NCBI GenBank assembly: GCA_937925635.1 | Contig: CALALX010000003.1 | Coordinates: 1 to 64,000 of the forward strand | Direction of reading: 5' to 3' | DNA: 64,000 bases | Source of the DNA: an uncultured Caulobacter sp. | Lineage (GTDB): Bacteria > Pseudomonadota > Alphaproteobacteria > Caulobacterales > Caulobacteraceae | Shown here: positions 26,304 through 34,303 of the stretch, piece by piece | Numbering within the stretch: position 1 is the first letter of the stretch | How the letters are laid out: each line of letters opens with the position of its first letter | Program-made: the position numbers and the translations under genes | The notes under the pieces: generated by a model | Told to the model about the DNA's origin: nothing | The model's input: the letters and a program-made list of their open reading frames with translations, nothing else | The model's database searches: none

Positions 26304-27266
26304 ATGGTCCACCACTATCTCGAGTTCGAACGGCCGATCGCCGAACTGGAAGGCAAGATCGAGGAGCTTTCGCGCCTCTCGGAGACCGCCGGGGCAGGGT
26401 CGTTCGACAGCGAGATCGACGCCCTGCGCACGCGCCTGGGCCAGCTGCGCCGCGAGTCCTACGCCGCCCTGACGCCCTGGCAGAAAGCCCAGGTGGCCCG
26501 CCATCCCGAGCGCCCGCACTTCGTGAACTACCTGGACGGGCTGATCGAAGAGTTCGTCGAGCTGCGCGGCGACCGCAAGTTCGCCGACGACCAGGCGATC
26601 ATGGGCGGCCTCGGCCGCTTCCGCGGCATGCCCGTGATGGTGATCGGCCAGGAGAAGGGGCACGACACCACCACCCGCCTGAAGCACAACTTCGGCATGG
26701 CCAGGCCTGAAGGATACCGGAAGGCCGTGCGTCTGATGGACATGGCCGAGCAGTTCAACCTGCCGGTGCTGACCTTCGTCGACACCGCCGGCGCCTATCC
26801 GGGTCTCGGCGCCGAGGAGCGCGGCCAGGCCGAGGCGATCGCCCGCGGCACCGAACGGTGCCTGACCCTCAAGACCCCCATGATCGCCACGGTCACCGGC
26901 GAGGGCATGAGCGGCGGCGCCATCGGCATCGCGGCCGGCAACAAGGTTCTGATCCTCGAGCACGGCATCTATTCGGTGATCAGCCCCGAGGGCGCAGCCT
27001 CGATCCTGTGGCGCGACGGCGCGCGGGCCAAGGACGCGGCCGAGCAGATGCACATCACCGCCCAGGACCTGATCAAGACCGGCGTCGTGGATCGGATCAT
27101 CGACGAGCCGGCCGGCGGCGCCCATTCGGACCCCGAGACCACGGTCCAGGCCGTCGGCGACGCGATCGAGGAGGAGCTGCGGGCCCTCTCCGAGCTGACC
27201 CCGGACCAGCTGCTGAAGCAGCGCGCCGACCGTTACTACGCCATCGGTCGCCAGGGCCTGTCCTGA
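26304..27266 (+). CDS. accA: Acetyl-CoA carboxylase carboxyltransferase subunit alpha
   Basis: 320 residues, normal length. With AccD it moves the carboxyl group from biotin to acetyl-CoA, the committed step of fatty-acid synthesis. The LEFERPIAELEGKIEEL start, LTPWQKAQVARHPERPH, FVDTAGAYPGLGAEERGQAE and the oxyanion segment TGEGMSGGAIGIA are typical AccA. It stands alone, as accA usually does apart from accD. It converges on a membrane protein gene with a four-base gap. Confidence 0.97.
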   Translation: MVHHYLEFERPIAELEGKIEELSRLSETAGAGSFDSEIDALRTRLGQLRRESYAALTPWQKAQVARHPERPHFVNYLDGLIEEFVELRGDRKFADDQAIMGGLGRFRGMPVMVIGQEKGHDTTTRLKHNFGMARPEGYRKAVRLMDMAEQFNLPVLTFVDTAGAYPGLGAEERGQAEAIARGTERCLTLKTPMIATVTGEGMSGGAIGIAAGNKVLILEHGIYSVISPEGAASILWRDGARAKDAAEQMHITAQDLIKTGVVDRIIDEPAGGAHSDPETTVQAVGDAIEEELRALSELTPDQLLKQRADRYYAIGRQGLS

Positions 27267-27270
27267 CGTC

Positions 27271-28089
27271 TCAAGCGAAGAGCTCGGCCAGCTTCTCGCG
27301 GCTCCGCTCGAAGGCCTTCTGACGGAAAGAGACATAGGGGGCCGCCGCGGCGGCTCCGAACGCCAGCGCGGCGGTGCTGATGACCACGCCCGCGGCGAGG
27401 CCGGAAAGCAAGAACACGGCAACGAACGCCGGTGTCGCTGCCTCCGCGATTCCGCCGCCGTCCTTGAAGGGCGCCGCGACGACTCCGATCAGCGCCATCA
27501 GGAGGGAGTAGAGGATGAAGGCTCCCGCCAAGATCGCGATGCGGCTCAGGAGCAGAAAGCCGAACAGACCGAAGCGATAGTTCTCGCTGATCCCGGCGCT
27601 GCGCCCGAAGGCGCCGAAGCCGGCCTTGTCGATCACCAAGGCAGGCACCGTCATGCAGAAGAACACCGCCACGAGAATGCCCGGGAAGATGAAAAAGAGG
27701 GTGCCGATGTAGGTGGCGATGAGGGTCAGAATGACGATGAAACCAGACGGGAAGGCGTACCGCCAGCCGGCGGACCAGGCGTCCTTGAGGCCGGCCTTTC
27801 GCCCTTCCAGGCGGCAGAGGCCGCCGTAGGCGCCTAGCGCCTGGCTCAGGCCGATCCAGAAGACCCCGGCGATGATCGCGAATATGACTCCGGCGACGGT
27901 CAGCGCCGTGGCAGGCTGGCCTTCGGCGAACGCGCCGCCCAGGTAGGCGAGCAGCTGCACCGCGCCGAGCGCGATCCATGCGGCCATCTGGATGACCGTG
28001 AAGACGACGAAGTTGTGGGCGATGATGCCGAACGCGTGCGCGAACGCGCCGCCGACCGTGAACGATCGGCTCGTACTCTGCAGATCCAT
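27271..28089 (-). CDS. Polytopic membrane protein of unknown function
   Basis: 272 residues with about six hydrophobic segments (near 22-45, 60-85, 115-145, 150-170, 195-225, 230-255) and a basic C-terminus. The overall pattern, including FGIIAHNFVVF and SAGWRYAFPSGFIVILTLIAT, resembles DUF975/GPDP membrane-domain-like proteins but no signature is conclusive. It converges closely on accA. The 159 bases upstream hold its promoter and that of the divergent response regulator. Confidence 0.75.
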   Translation of the reverse strand: MDLQSTSRSFTVGGAFAHAFGIIAHNFVVFTVIQMAAWIALGAVQLLAYLGGAFAEGQPATALTVAGVIFAIIAGVFWIGLSQALGAYGGLCRLEGRKAGLKDAWSAGWRYAFPSGFIVILTLIATYIGTLFFIFPGILVAVFFCMTVPALVIDKAGFGAFGRSAGISENYRFGLFGFLLLSRIAILAGAFILYSLLMALIGVVAAPFKDGGGIAEAATPAFVAVFLLSGLAAGVVISTAALAFGAAAAAPYVSFRQKAFERSREKLAELFA

Positions 28090-28248
28090 GAACGCCCCCT
28101 ACTGCCCGGCACGACTCTAGGGCGAGCAGTCGCCGGCGCCAAGCACCGGTCGTGACGCCGGGCCCGGGCGCCAGATTGTCGCAGGCCCTGAGCCTACCCG
28201 TTGCATTAACCACCCGCCGATAGCCTGCGACAGGGGCAGGAGCGCGGC

Positions 28249-28842
28249 GTGCCGGAATCCATCGAACCGGGGGAGAGGAAGGCGGGGCCGAGCCTCAACC
28301 CGAGCGCCGTGTTCAATCTGTCCAAGGCCGTGGTCATGGTCGTGGACGACGAGTCGTTCTCCCTGCGCCTCACCACCCAGATGCTGCTCGGGTTCGGCGT
28401 GCGCACCCGCTACTCGTGCGAGTCCGCCGACGAGGCGATGACGACGCTGAAGGCGCATCCTGTCGATCTTGTGATCGTCGACGCCGAGATGCCGGGCAAG
28501 GACGGCTACGATCTGGTCCGCTGGCTGCGTCGCTCCGGCCTCGACAACGCCTGGTCGCCAGCCCTGATGGTCAGCGGCCACACGCCCGAGTCCAAGGTCG
28601 CCAAGGCCCGCGACTGCGGCGCCAACTTCATCGTCGCCCGCCCGCTGACGGCCGCCTTGTTACTGGATCGGATTCTGTGGGTCGCCAAGGACGTCCGCGG
28701 CATGCTGGAAACGAGCACCTACTCCGGCCCTGACCGCCGATTCAGGGAGCTGGGCCCGCCAGAGGGCGTCGCCGAGCGCCGGGCGGACATTCTGAGCCAG
28801 GGGGGGCTCGAAAGCCTCGAAGATGGAAGGTTGAAGGCATGA
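28249..28842 (+). CDS. Receiver-domain protein with altered active-site lysine
   Basis: 197 residues from a GTG at 28249. Residues about 25-150 form a receiver: acidic VVDDESFS, phospho-Asp in VIVDAEMPG, Ser in MVSGHTP. The normally invariant Lys before Pro is Arg (FIVARPL), which usually changes phosphotransfer or the switch. A 45-residue C-terminal tail (TYSGPDRRFRELGPPEGVAE) is not a known output domain; GPDRR is a short motif seen in PilZ-adjacent and receiver proteins of Caulobacterales. It overlaps the next gene by four bases. Confidence 0.85.
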   Translation: MPESIEPGERKAGPSLNPSAVFNLSKAVVMVVDDESFSLRLTTQMLLGFGVRTRYSCESADEAMTTLKAHPVDLVIVDAEMPGKDGYDLVRWLRRSGLDNAWSPALMVSGHTPESKVAKARDCGANFIVARPLTAALLLDRILWVAKDVRGMLETSTYSGPDRRFRELGPPEGVAERRADILSQGGLESLEDGRLKA

Positions 28843-29312
28843 GCGGCGTCACCTGGGTCATGCGCCGCTCGAAGCTGTCGCGGCTGGTCAATCAGCCCGG
28901 CGGGACGACGGTCGGCGCGGCGCTCGAGGCGGCCGCCTTCGAGACACGGGAGTTCCGCGCCGAAGCGATGACGATCGTGACCGCCGCGCTCGACGAGCTG
29001 GACGCGGTGCTGGCGTCGCCGCCGGCCGATGAGGCCGTCCAGGCGTGGCTTGAGACAGTCTACTTCCTGGCCACCCGCATTTCCGACACCGCCGGTCCCT
29101 TCGGCTTCGAGGATATGTGCGCCGCCGCCTTCAGCCTCTGCGAGCTGTCCGACCGCCAGAAGCGGTCCGGGACCCTGGAGCTGCCGCCGCTCAAGGTGCA
29201 TGCCGCCTCGCTGCGGCTGCTGTTCGCCGAGGATCAACCGCCGGCCGCCCGCAAGGCGGTGCTCGATGGCCTGGCTCAGGTCGTCGAACGGACACGAAAG
29301 CCGGCTGCCTGA
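28839..29312 (+). CDS. Conserved helical protein coupled to the receiver gene, function unknown
   Basis: 157 residues, predicted all-helical, no signal peptide. Start overlaps the receiver gene stop (ATGA), so the two are made together. It has no His-containing phosphotransfer motif I can identify, yet size and composition (AVQAWLETVYFLATRISDTAG, LPPLKVHAASLRLLF) suggest an Hpt-like bundle or a binding partner for the receiver. No database family is claimed. Confidence 0.7.
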   Translation: MSGVTWVMRRSKLSRLVNQPGGTTVGAALEAAAFETREFRAEAMTIVTAALDELDAVLASPPADEAVQAWLETVYFLATRISDTAGPFGFEDMCAAAFSLCELSDRQKRSGTLELPPLKVHAASLRLLFAEDQPPAARKAVLDGLAQVVERTRKPAA

Positions 29313-29363
29313 GCGCCCGCCACGGCCTATTGCCTGACGTCGGGTGACGTGTCTGAGTATCTT

Positions 29364-29379
29364 CCAAACAGCCGTTTGG
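29364..29379. promoter_or_regulatory. CCAAAC-AGCC-GTTTGG palindrome overlapping the nitronate monooxygenase leader
   Basis: Two perfect six-base arms around a four-base spacer end 10 bases before the ATG at 29390 and abut the GGGAGAG ribosome-binding site. A protein bound here would block the leader or promoter. The inner AAAC-N4-GTTT matches the dyad upstream of the SDR at 25384-26169. Confidence 0.55.
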
Positions 29380-29389
29380 GAGAGAAACC

Positions 29390-30391
29390 ATGGCCATCAA
29401 GACCCGCTTCACCGAACTGTTCGGGGTCGAGCATCCGATCGCCCAGGGCGGCATGCAGTGGGTCGGCAAGGCCGAGCTGGTCGCCGCCGTGGCCAACGCC
29501 GGCGCGCTGGGCTTCATCACCGCCCTGACCCAGCCGACGCCGGAAGACCTGGCCAAGGAAATCCAGCGCACCAAGGACATGACCGACAAGCCGTTCGGCG
29601 TGAACCTGACCATCCTGCCGGCCATCAAGCCGCCGCCCTATGCCGAGTACCGCGCCGCGATCATCGAGAGCGGCGTCAAGGCCGTCGAGACCGCCGGCTA
29701 CAAGCCGCAGGAGCATGTCGATGACTTCAAGGCCCACGGCATCAAGGTGATCCACAAATGCACCGCCGTCCGTCACGCCCTGTCGGCGGAGCGGATGGGC
29801 GTTGACGCCATCTCGATCGACGGCTTCGAATGCGCCGGTCACCCCGGCGAGGACGACATCCCCGGCCTGATCCTGATCGCCGCCGCGGCGGACAAGGTGA
29901 AGATCCCGATGCTCGCCTCGGGCGGCATCGCCGACGCCCGCGGCCTGGTCGCGGCCCTGGCGCTGGGCGCCGACGGGGTCAACATGGGCACCCGCTTCTG
30001 CGTCACCCAGGAAGCGCCGATCCCCATGGCCTTCAAGGAACAGATGGTCGCCAACGACGAGCGCCAGACGGACCTGATCTTCCGCACCATGCACAACACC
30101 GCCCGGGTGATGCGCAATGAGGTCAGCCAGGCGGTGGTCGAGATAGAGCGCGCCGGCGGGGCCAAGTTCGAGGACATCCAGCACCTGGTCGCCGGCACGC
30201 GCGGCCGCGACGCCCTCGCCAACGGCGACACCAACGGCGGCATCTGGTCGGCCGGCATGGTCCAGGGGTTGATCCACGACATTCCGACGGTGCAAGAGCT
30301 GGTCGATCGCATCGTCAGCGAGGCCGAGGATCTGATCCGCGGCCGTCTCGCGAACATGGTCATTTCCGACGTGCGCGTGGCGGCGGAGTAG
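29390..30391 (+). CDS. Nitronate monooxygenase (NPD/2-nitropropane dioxygenase family)
   Basis: 333 residues. An FMN TIM-barrel that oxidises nitronates such as propionate 3-nitronate. VEHPIAQGGMQWVGKAELVAAV is the family start; PFGVNLT, GVDAISIDGFECAGHPGED with the catalytic-region His, LASGGIADARGLVAALALGADGV and the phosphate loop NMGTRF follow. It has a good GGGAGAG site and a palindrome directly upstream (29364-29379). Members of this clade are often annotated for enoyl reductase-like chemistry too, so the substrate is not certain. Confidence 0.92.
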   Translation: MAIKTRFTELFGVEHPIAQGGMQWVGKAELVAAVANAGALGFITALTQPTPEDLAKEIQRTKDMTDKPFGVNLTILPAIKPPPYAEYRAAIIESGVKAVETAGYKPQEHVDDFKAHGIKVIHKCTAVRHALSAERMGVDAISIDGFECAGHPGEDDIPGLILIAAAADKVKIPMLASGGIADARGLVAALALGADGVNMGTRFCVTQEAPIPMAFKEQMVANDERQTDLIFRTMHNTARVMRNEVSQAVVEIERAGGAKFEDIQHLVAGTRGRDALANGDTNGGIWSAGMVQGLIHDIPTVQELVDRIVSEAEDLIRGRLANMVISDVRVAAE

Positions 30392-30475
30392 GGGCCGGCC
30401 GCCTCCCGCATGACCAAGGCTTAACTTCAAACTGTCGCGAGCGGGTCATAGGCTCTCCGGAAAACGGAGGCTCCG

Positions 30476-31327
30476 ATGGCCCGCTCGTTTCGCCTGTCCG
30501 CACCCTTGGCGCTGTCGGTTCTGATCGCCGGCTGCACGGTCAGCGCGGAGCGGTTCCCGACATCGGGCGACTATCCGCCCACGACCATGCAGCGCTACGC
30601 CTTCCAGGCCGGCGGCCATCCCTGGACGCTGTCGGCGTTGCGCACGCCACGCGACGCGCCGTGGAAGGTCGTCATCGTCACCGGCACGCCGTCCTGGTCG
30701 GAGTATTGGGCTCCGACGCTGGCGGCCTTGCCGAAGGACTACACCATGGTCGTCGCAGACCGACCGGGGTTCGCCATGAGCCAGCCGGACGGCGTGGTGG
30801 GATCAATCGTCGACCAGGCGGACGCGCTCAGCCCGCTGCTAGAGGCGGCGCCAGGCCAGAAGGTGATCCTGGTCGGTCAGTCCTACGGCGCGCCGATCGC
30901 CGCCCTGATGGCCCAGCGCCATCCCGGCAAGGTGCAGGCGTTGGTGCTGGTCAGCCCCTTCTTCGGCGAGCGCGGCGAGACGGCGCAGCGGCTTACCGGC
31001 CTCGGCGGCTTGGTGCGGCCGATGTTGCCGCGTGATCTGAAGAACTCGATCGCCGAGGTGAGGGGGCAGGCCGCGCAGCTGCCCGCAGCCCGCGCGGCGC
31101 TGAAGGGACTGACCGTCCCGGTGCTGGTCGTCCACGGCGACGCTGACGACTTCGTACCGGTCGCCTCGGCGCGTACGATCGCAAGGGATGGAGGACCGGC
31201 CGGCCGCACGCAGCTGGTCGAGGTGCCGGGCGGCGACCACTTCCTCAACGCCTGCTGCGTGCCGGCATTGCTATCCGCCTTCGAGAAGGCTGCGGCCCTG
31301 GCGTCGTCGCCGCCTCAGCCTCGCTAG
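30476..31327 (+). CDS. Alpha/beta-hydrolase lipoprotein
   Basis: 283 residues. Signal peptide with lipobox LIAGC, so Cys20 is probably lipidated and the protein anchored in the periplasm or outer membrane. The hydrolase fold shows the oxyanion region IVTGTPSWSEYW, nucleophile Ser in VGQSYGAP, Asp in VVHGDADDFVP and His in PGGDHFLN. Being membrane-anchored and extracytoplasmic, it may act on lipids or esters from outside; the substrate is unknown. Confidence 0.88.
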   Translation: MARSFRLSAPLALSVLIAGCTVSAERFPTSGDYPPTTMQRYAFQAGGHPWTLSALRTPRDAPWKVVIVTGTPSWSEYWAPTLAALPKDYTMVVADRPGFAMSQPDGVVGSIVDQADALSPLLEAAPGQKVILVGQSYGAPIAALMAQRHPGKVQALVLVSPFFGERGETAQRLTGLGGLVRPMLPRDLKNSIAEVRGQAAQLPAARAALKGLTVPVLVVHGDADDFVPVASARTIARDGGPAGRTQLVEVPGGDHFLNACCVPALLSAFEKAAALASSPPQPR

Positions 31328-31333
31328 CCCGTC

Positions 31334-32227
31334 TCAGGCTTCCTCGGTCTCGGCCGGCGCGCCTTCGCCGCCCTCGAAGCTGCGCGGCGCACGCCGACGG
31401 CGCGGCTTTTTAGGTTCGCTCGTCTCTTCGGCTTGGGCGGGGCGGCCCAGGAAGGCCGGCAGCTCGCTCACGGCGCCGTCCTGACCGCGCAGGCGCGGTG
31501 ACTCTTCCGAGGACGGTTCGGCGGGCAGCGGCGCGGCTTGCGGCTCGATCACGGCCAGGGGATCGCGCGGCGCCTCGGCGGCGCGCTCCTGGCGATCACG
31601 GTCGCGGTCGCGCCACCGATCCCGGCGGCCGCCGCCTTCGCCGCGATCCTCCCGCGGACGGTCGTCGCGCGGGCGCTCGTCGCGAGGACGGTCATCGCGA
31701 GGACGATCGTCCCGGTCCCGGTCCCGGTCACGGTCGCGGGGCCGGTCGTCCCGGTCGCGCCGGTTCTCGAAGCGGTCCCGATCGCGACGGCCCTCGAAAC
31801 GCTGGCTGTCGCGGCCTTCACGCTGGCTGCCCTCGCCGCCCTCGCCCTCGGCGGCTTCAGCCGCCTCGGCCGGGGCTTCCGGCAGTTCTTCCGGCTCGGC
31901 CTCGAAGTCGATGTCGAAGCCCGAGGCGAACTGCTCGCGGCCGACGATGTCGGCGACCGGACGGTGGGGCTGCATCGCGCGCAGCGTGCGGAAATAGTGT
32001 TCGGCGTGCTGCAGGTAGTTTTCGGCCAGCACCCGGTCGCCGGCCGACGACGCGTCGCGCGCGAGCTGCTGGTATTTCTCGAAGACGCCCTGGGCCGCGC
32101 CGCGGACCTTCACGCCCTCGGGGCCGTTGGACTCGAACGCCCGATTGGCGTTCTGCTGGGGCTTGTTGCCGCCGCCACCGCCGCGATTGCGACCGCGCTG
32201 ACGCTTCATACCCTTGAAATCTCTCAT
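31334..32227 (-). CDS. DUF4167 protein with long Arg/Asp-rich low-complexity region
   Basis: 297 residues. N-terminal MRDFKGMKRQRGRNRG and the DUF4167 core SNGPEGVKVRGAAQGVFEKY through AENYLQHAEHYFRTLRAMQ (about 35-85) are strongly conserved in alphaproteobacteria. Residues about 130-215 are dominated by R-D-R-D, D-D-R-P-R and similar units; the C-terminus has PKKPRRRRAPRS. The basic ends and RD repeats suggest RNA or nucleic-acid binding. It lies downstream of prmC, the usual location of DUF4167 genes. The repeat DNA is itself repetitive at about 31,560-31,800. Confidence 0.9.
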   Translation of the reverse strand: MRDFKGMKRQRGRNRGGGGGNKPQQNANRAFESNGPEGVKVRGAAQGVFEKYQQLARDASSAGDRVLAENYLQHAEHYFRTLRAMQPHRPVADIVGREQFASGFDIDFEAEPEELPEAPAEAAEAAEGEGGEGSQREGRDSQRFEGRRDRDRFENRRDRDDRPRDRDRDRDRDDRPRDDRPRDERPRDDRPREDRGEGGGRRDRWRDRDRDRQERAAEAPRDPLAVIEPQAAPLPAEPSSEESPRLRGQDGAVSELPAFLGRPAQAEETSEPKKPRRRRAPRSFEGGEGAPAETEEA

Positions 32228-32462
32228 CTTACCCTTCGACCTGCACTGCGGCGGACCCCGTGGAACGGACCTCGCCGGCTGGTTCTGGAGACCTATGCGG
32301 GCGCATTGGCCCGGTTTGTTGTTCTCGAAGACGCTGTTCTGATGTTCCCGCCCGGCTTTCCAGCGCTGCGATCCGGCCTGGCAAGGCTTCGCGCGTCCGT
32401 CGTCGAGACTTTCGATCTACGGCGATCTGGATGGGAACGAGTCGAGATGTAGCGCTTCGGTC
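32228..32462. other. Intergenic gap between DUF4167 gene and prmC
   Basis: 235 bases between two minus-strand genes. They may hold the DUF4167 promoter. I see no RNA gene, dyad or conserved reading frame in it. Confidence 0.4.
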
Positions 32463-33323
32463 CTATGTTTCCAAGGGGTTTTTCGCGCCCGCGACAACCC
32501 GGTCCCGCAGGGCGAGGTCCTTGATGGTCCGGACGCCGCTGGCTCCGGCCGCGCGAAAGAGAGCCTCGACCTGCGCCGACTGGGTATGGCCGATCTCCAC
32601 GGCGAACAGGCCGCCGGGCTTGAGCACGCGCAGGATCTCCGGCGCCAGCACGCGGTACGGATCAAGACCGTCCGGTCCGCCGTCGAGGGCCAGCCGCGGC
32701 TCGTGGTCGCGCACCTCCGGGTCGAGGGTCTCGATCTCGTCGGTGGCGATGTAGGGCGGGTTGGAGACCACCAGGTCGAAGGTCGCGTCGCCCAATCCGG
32801 CCGTCCAGTCTCCTCGCAGCAGCGCCAGGCGATTGTTCAGATCCAGGTTGGCGGCGTTCTCGCGCGCCACGGCCAACGCCTCTTCGGAAATGTCGATGCC
32901 GAGACCCTTGGCGGCGGGCCGTTCGGCCAGGATGGCCAGCAGGATGGCGCCGGAGCCGACGCCCAGGTCCAGCACATTAAAGGCCATGTGCTCGGGAAAG
33001 GCCTTCAGGGCCTCGTCGACGATCACTTCGGTATCGGGACGCGGCGTGAGGACGTCCTTCGTCACGCCCAGCATGATCTTCCAGAAGCCCTTGCGCCCCA
33101 GGATATGGCTGACCGGCTCGCGGCGCAGGCGGCGTGCGATGTAGCCGTCGTAGGTCTCCATCTGTTCGGCGGTCAGCATCCGGTGCGGATCGGTGATGAT
33201 CTCCACCCGAGTCACCCCCGCCGCGGCCTCGAGCAGCAGGCGAGCGTCGATCACCGGCTGGTCGATGCCGCCGGTCTCCAGCGTCTCACGGCCGGCCTTC
33301 CAGGTCTTGACCAGGGTCGACAT
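32463..33323 (-). CDS. prmC: Peptide chain release factor N5-glutamine methyltransferase PrmC
   Basis: 286 residues. Methylates the Gln of the GGQ motif in release factors 1 and 2. The N-terminal helical domain (to about 90) is followed by the SAM Rossmann domain with LDLGVGSGAILLAI and the catalytic VVSNPPYIA. ATG at 33323; a longer open frame upstream overlaps MOSC and is not real. The start shares one base with the MOSC stop (TGATG). Its substrate gene prfA is 3 kb away instead of adjacent. Confidence 0.95.
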   Translation of the reverse strand: MSTLVKTWKAGRETLETGGIDQPVIDARLLLEAAAGVTRVEIITDPHRMLTAEQMETYDGYIARRLRREPVSHILGRKGFWKIMLGVTKDVLTPRPDTEVIVDEALKAFPEHMAFNVLDLGVGSGAILLAILAERPAAKGLGIDISEEALAVARENAANLDLNNRLALLRGDWTAGLGDATFDLVVSNPPYIATDEIETLDPEVRDHEPRLALDGGPDGLDPYRVLAPEILRVLKPGGLFAVEIGHTQSAQVEALFRAAGASGVRTIKDLALRDRVVAGAKNPLET

Positions 33324-34084
33324 CAGATCAGCTCCAGGGCGTCGCCCTCGACGATCCGTCCGGCGGCGGTCGTCTGGACATAGATTCCGCACAGGGCGTG
33401 GCCGTAGTTGTCGAACAGCGCCTTGACCACGTCGATGTCGCGCGCGGCGGTGACCGGATCGACATGGGTGGCGACGCAGCGGACGATCGGTTTGAAGACC
33501 GTGGTCGTCGCGCCGCCGATGCGCAGCGCCTTGCCTTGCCAATGGTTCTCGACCCAGGGCTCCCAGCCCTCGACGTAGAGGTTGGCGCGGAAACGCAGCG
33601 GGTCGAGCGGCCGCCCGATCCGCTGCTCGAGGTCGCGGACGCTGGCCAGGTTGATGATCGAAACGTGGCCCAGCGGGTGGTCGGTGAAGCGCCACGACCC
33701 CGGCGCGACCACAACCTTCAGCGGAGCGTCGGCCTCTTCGCCGAGCAGGGTCGTCAACCAGTTGGCGAAGGCCTCGCGCCCGGCCGAGGTCGTCAGCGGC
33801 GCGGCAATGTCCGGCAGGCCGTCGGCGCGGGCGGAGAAAACGCCTGTGACGTCGTCATAGGTCGTGCGCGCCTTGGCCACATCCGCGATCCGCGCCAACA
33901 CCGCGAACTTCATCTTGGAGACGAACGCCGGGGTCTCCGGATCGAATCCGCTCGGCCCTACCTCGACGGCGTAAAGCCGGTCGCCCGGAAAACCTTCGCC
34001 CACGGCCAGATCGGCGCTGGCCAGCCGTTCCGGCGTGAAGCCCTTCACGGGATGGCGATAGAGGGCGGTGATGCGGGCGGCCAT
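33323..34084 (-). CDS. MOSC-domain protein
   Basis: 253 residues with an N-terminal MOSC beta-barrel (ITALYRHPVKGFTPERLASA, GDRLYAVE) and a MOSC domain at about 150-253 containing LRFRANLYVEGW and FKPIVRCVATHVDP, whose Cys is the candidate molybdenum-cofactor ligand. Relatives handle sulfur/molybdenum cofactors or reduce N-hydroxylated compounds (mARC/YcbX). No fused ferredoxin domain is present. Coupled to prmC by stop-start overlap. Confidence 0.9.
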   Translation of the reverse strand: MAARITALYRHPVKGFTPERLASADLAVGEGFPGDRLYAVEVGPSGFDPETPAFVSKMKFAVLARIADVAKARTTYDDVTGVFSARADGLPDIAAPLTTSAGREAFANWLTTLLGEEADAPLKVVVAPGSWRFTDHPLGHVSIINLASVRDLEQRIGRPLDPLRFRANLYVEGWEPWVENHWQGKALRIGGATTTVFKPIVRCVATHVDPVTAARDIDVVKALFDNYGHALCGIYVQTTAAGRIVEGDALELI

Positions 34085-34303
34085 GATCCGTCACTGCCCC
34101 AGCGACGCCGTCGCGGCAACCCCGGAACGCGGGAGCTTTCGGCGGCACTCATCCGCGATGGGCGACACCGTCGGCAGGCCGCTGCACCCGCGCGAGACGA
34201 TCCGGGCGAGCGCCGGCGCCGGCCGCCCCGTCCGCGAGAACCCCAGGACGGCGCGGGTGGAGCCCCCGCCAGGCCTCCCGTTGATGATCTGCCATCCCCC
34301 GGC
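34085..34303. other. Gap between MOSC gene and serine hydrolase
   Basis: 219 bases on the minus-strand path. Only non-conserved short frames occur. No clear hairpin or regulator site was found. Confidence 0.35.

Noticed and set aside
31560..31800. Tandem DNA repeats that might be a CRISPR or satellite
   Set aside because: The periodicity comes from Arg/Asp codons of the DUF4167 gene; there are no spacers or conserved repeat units.
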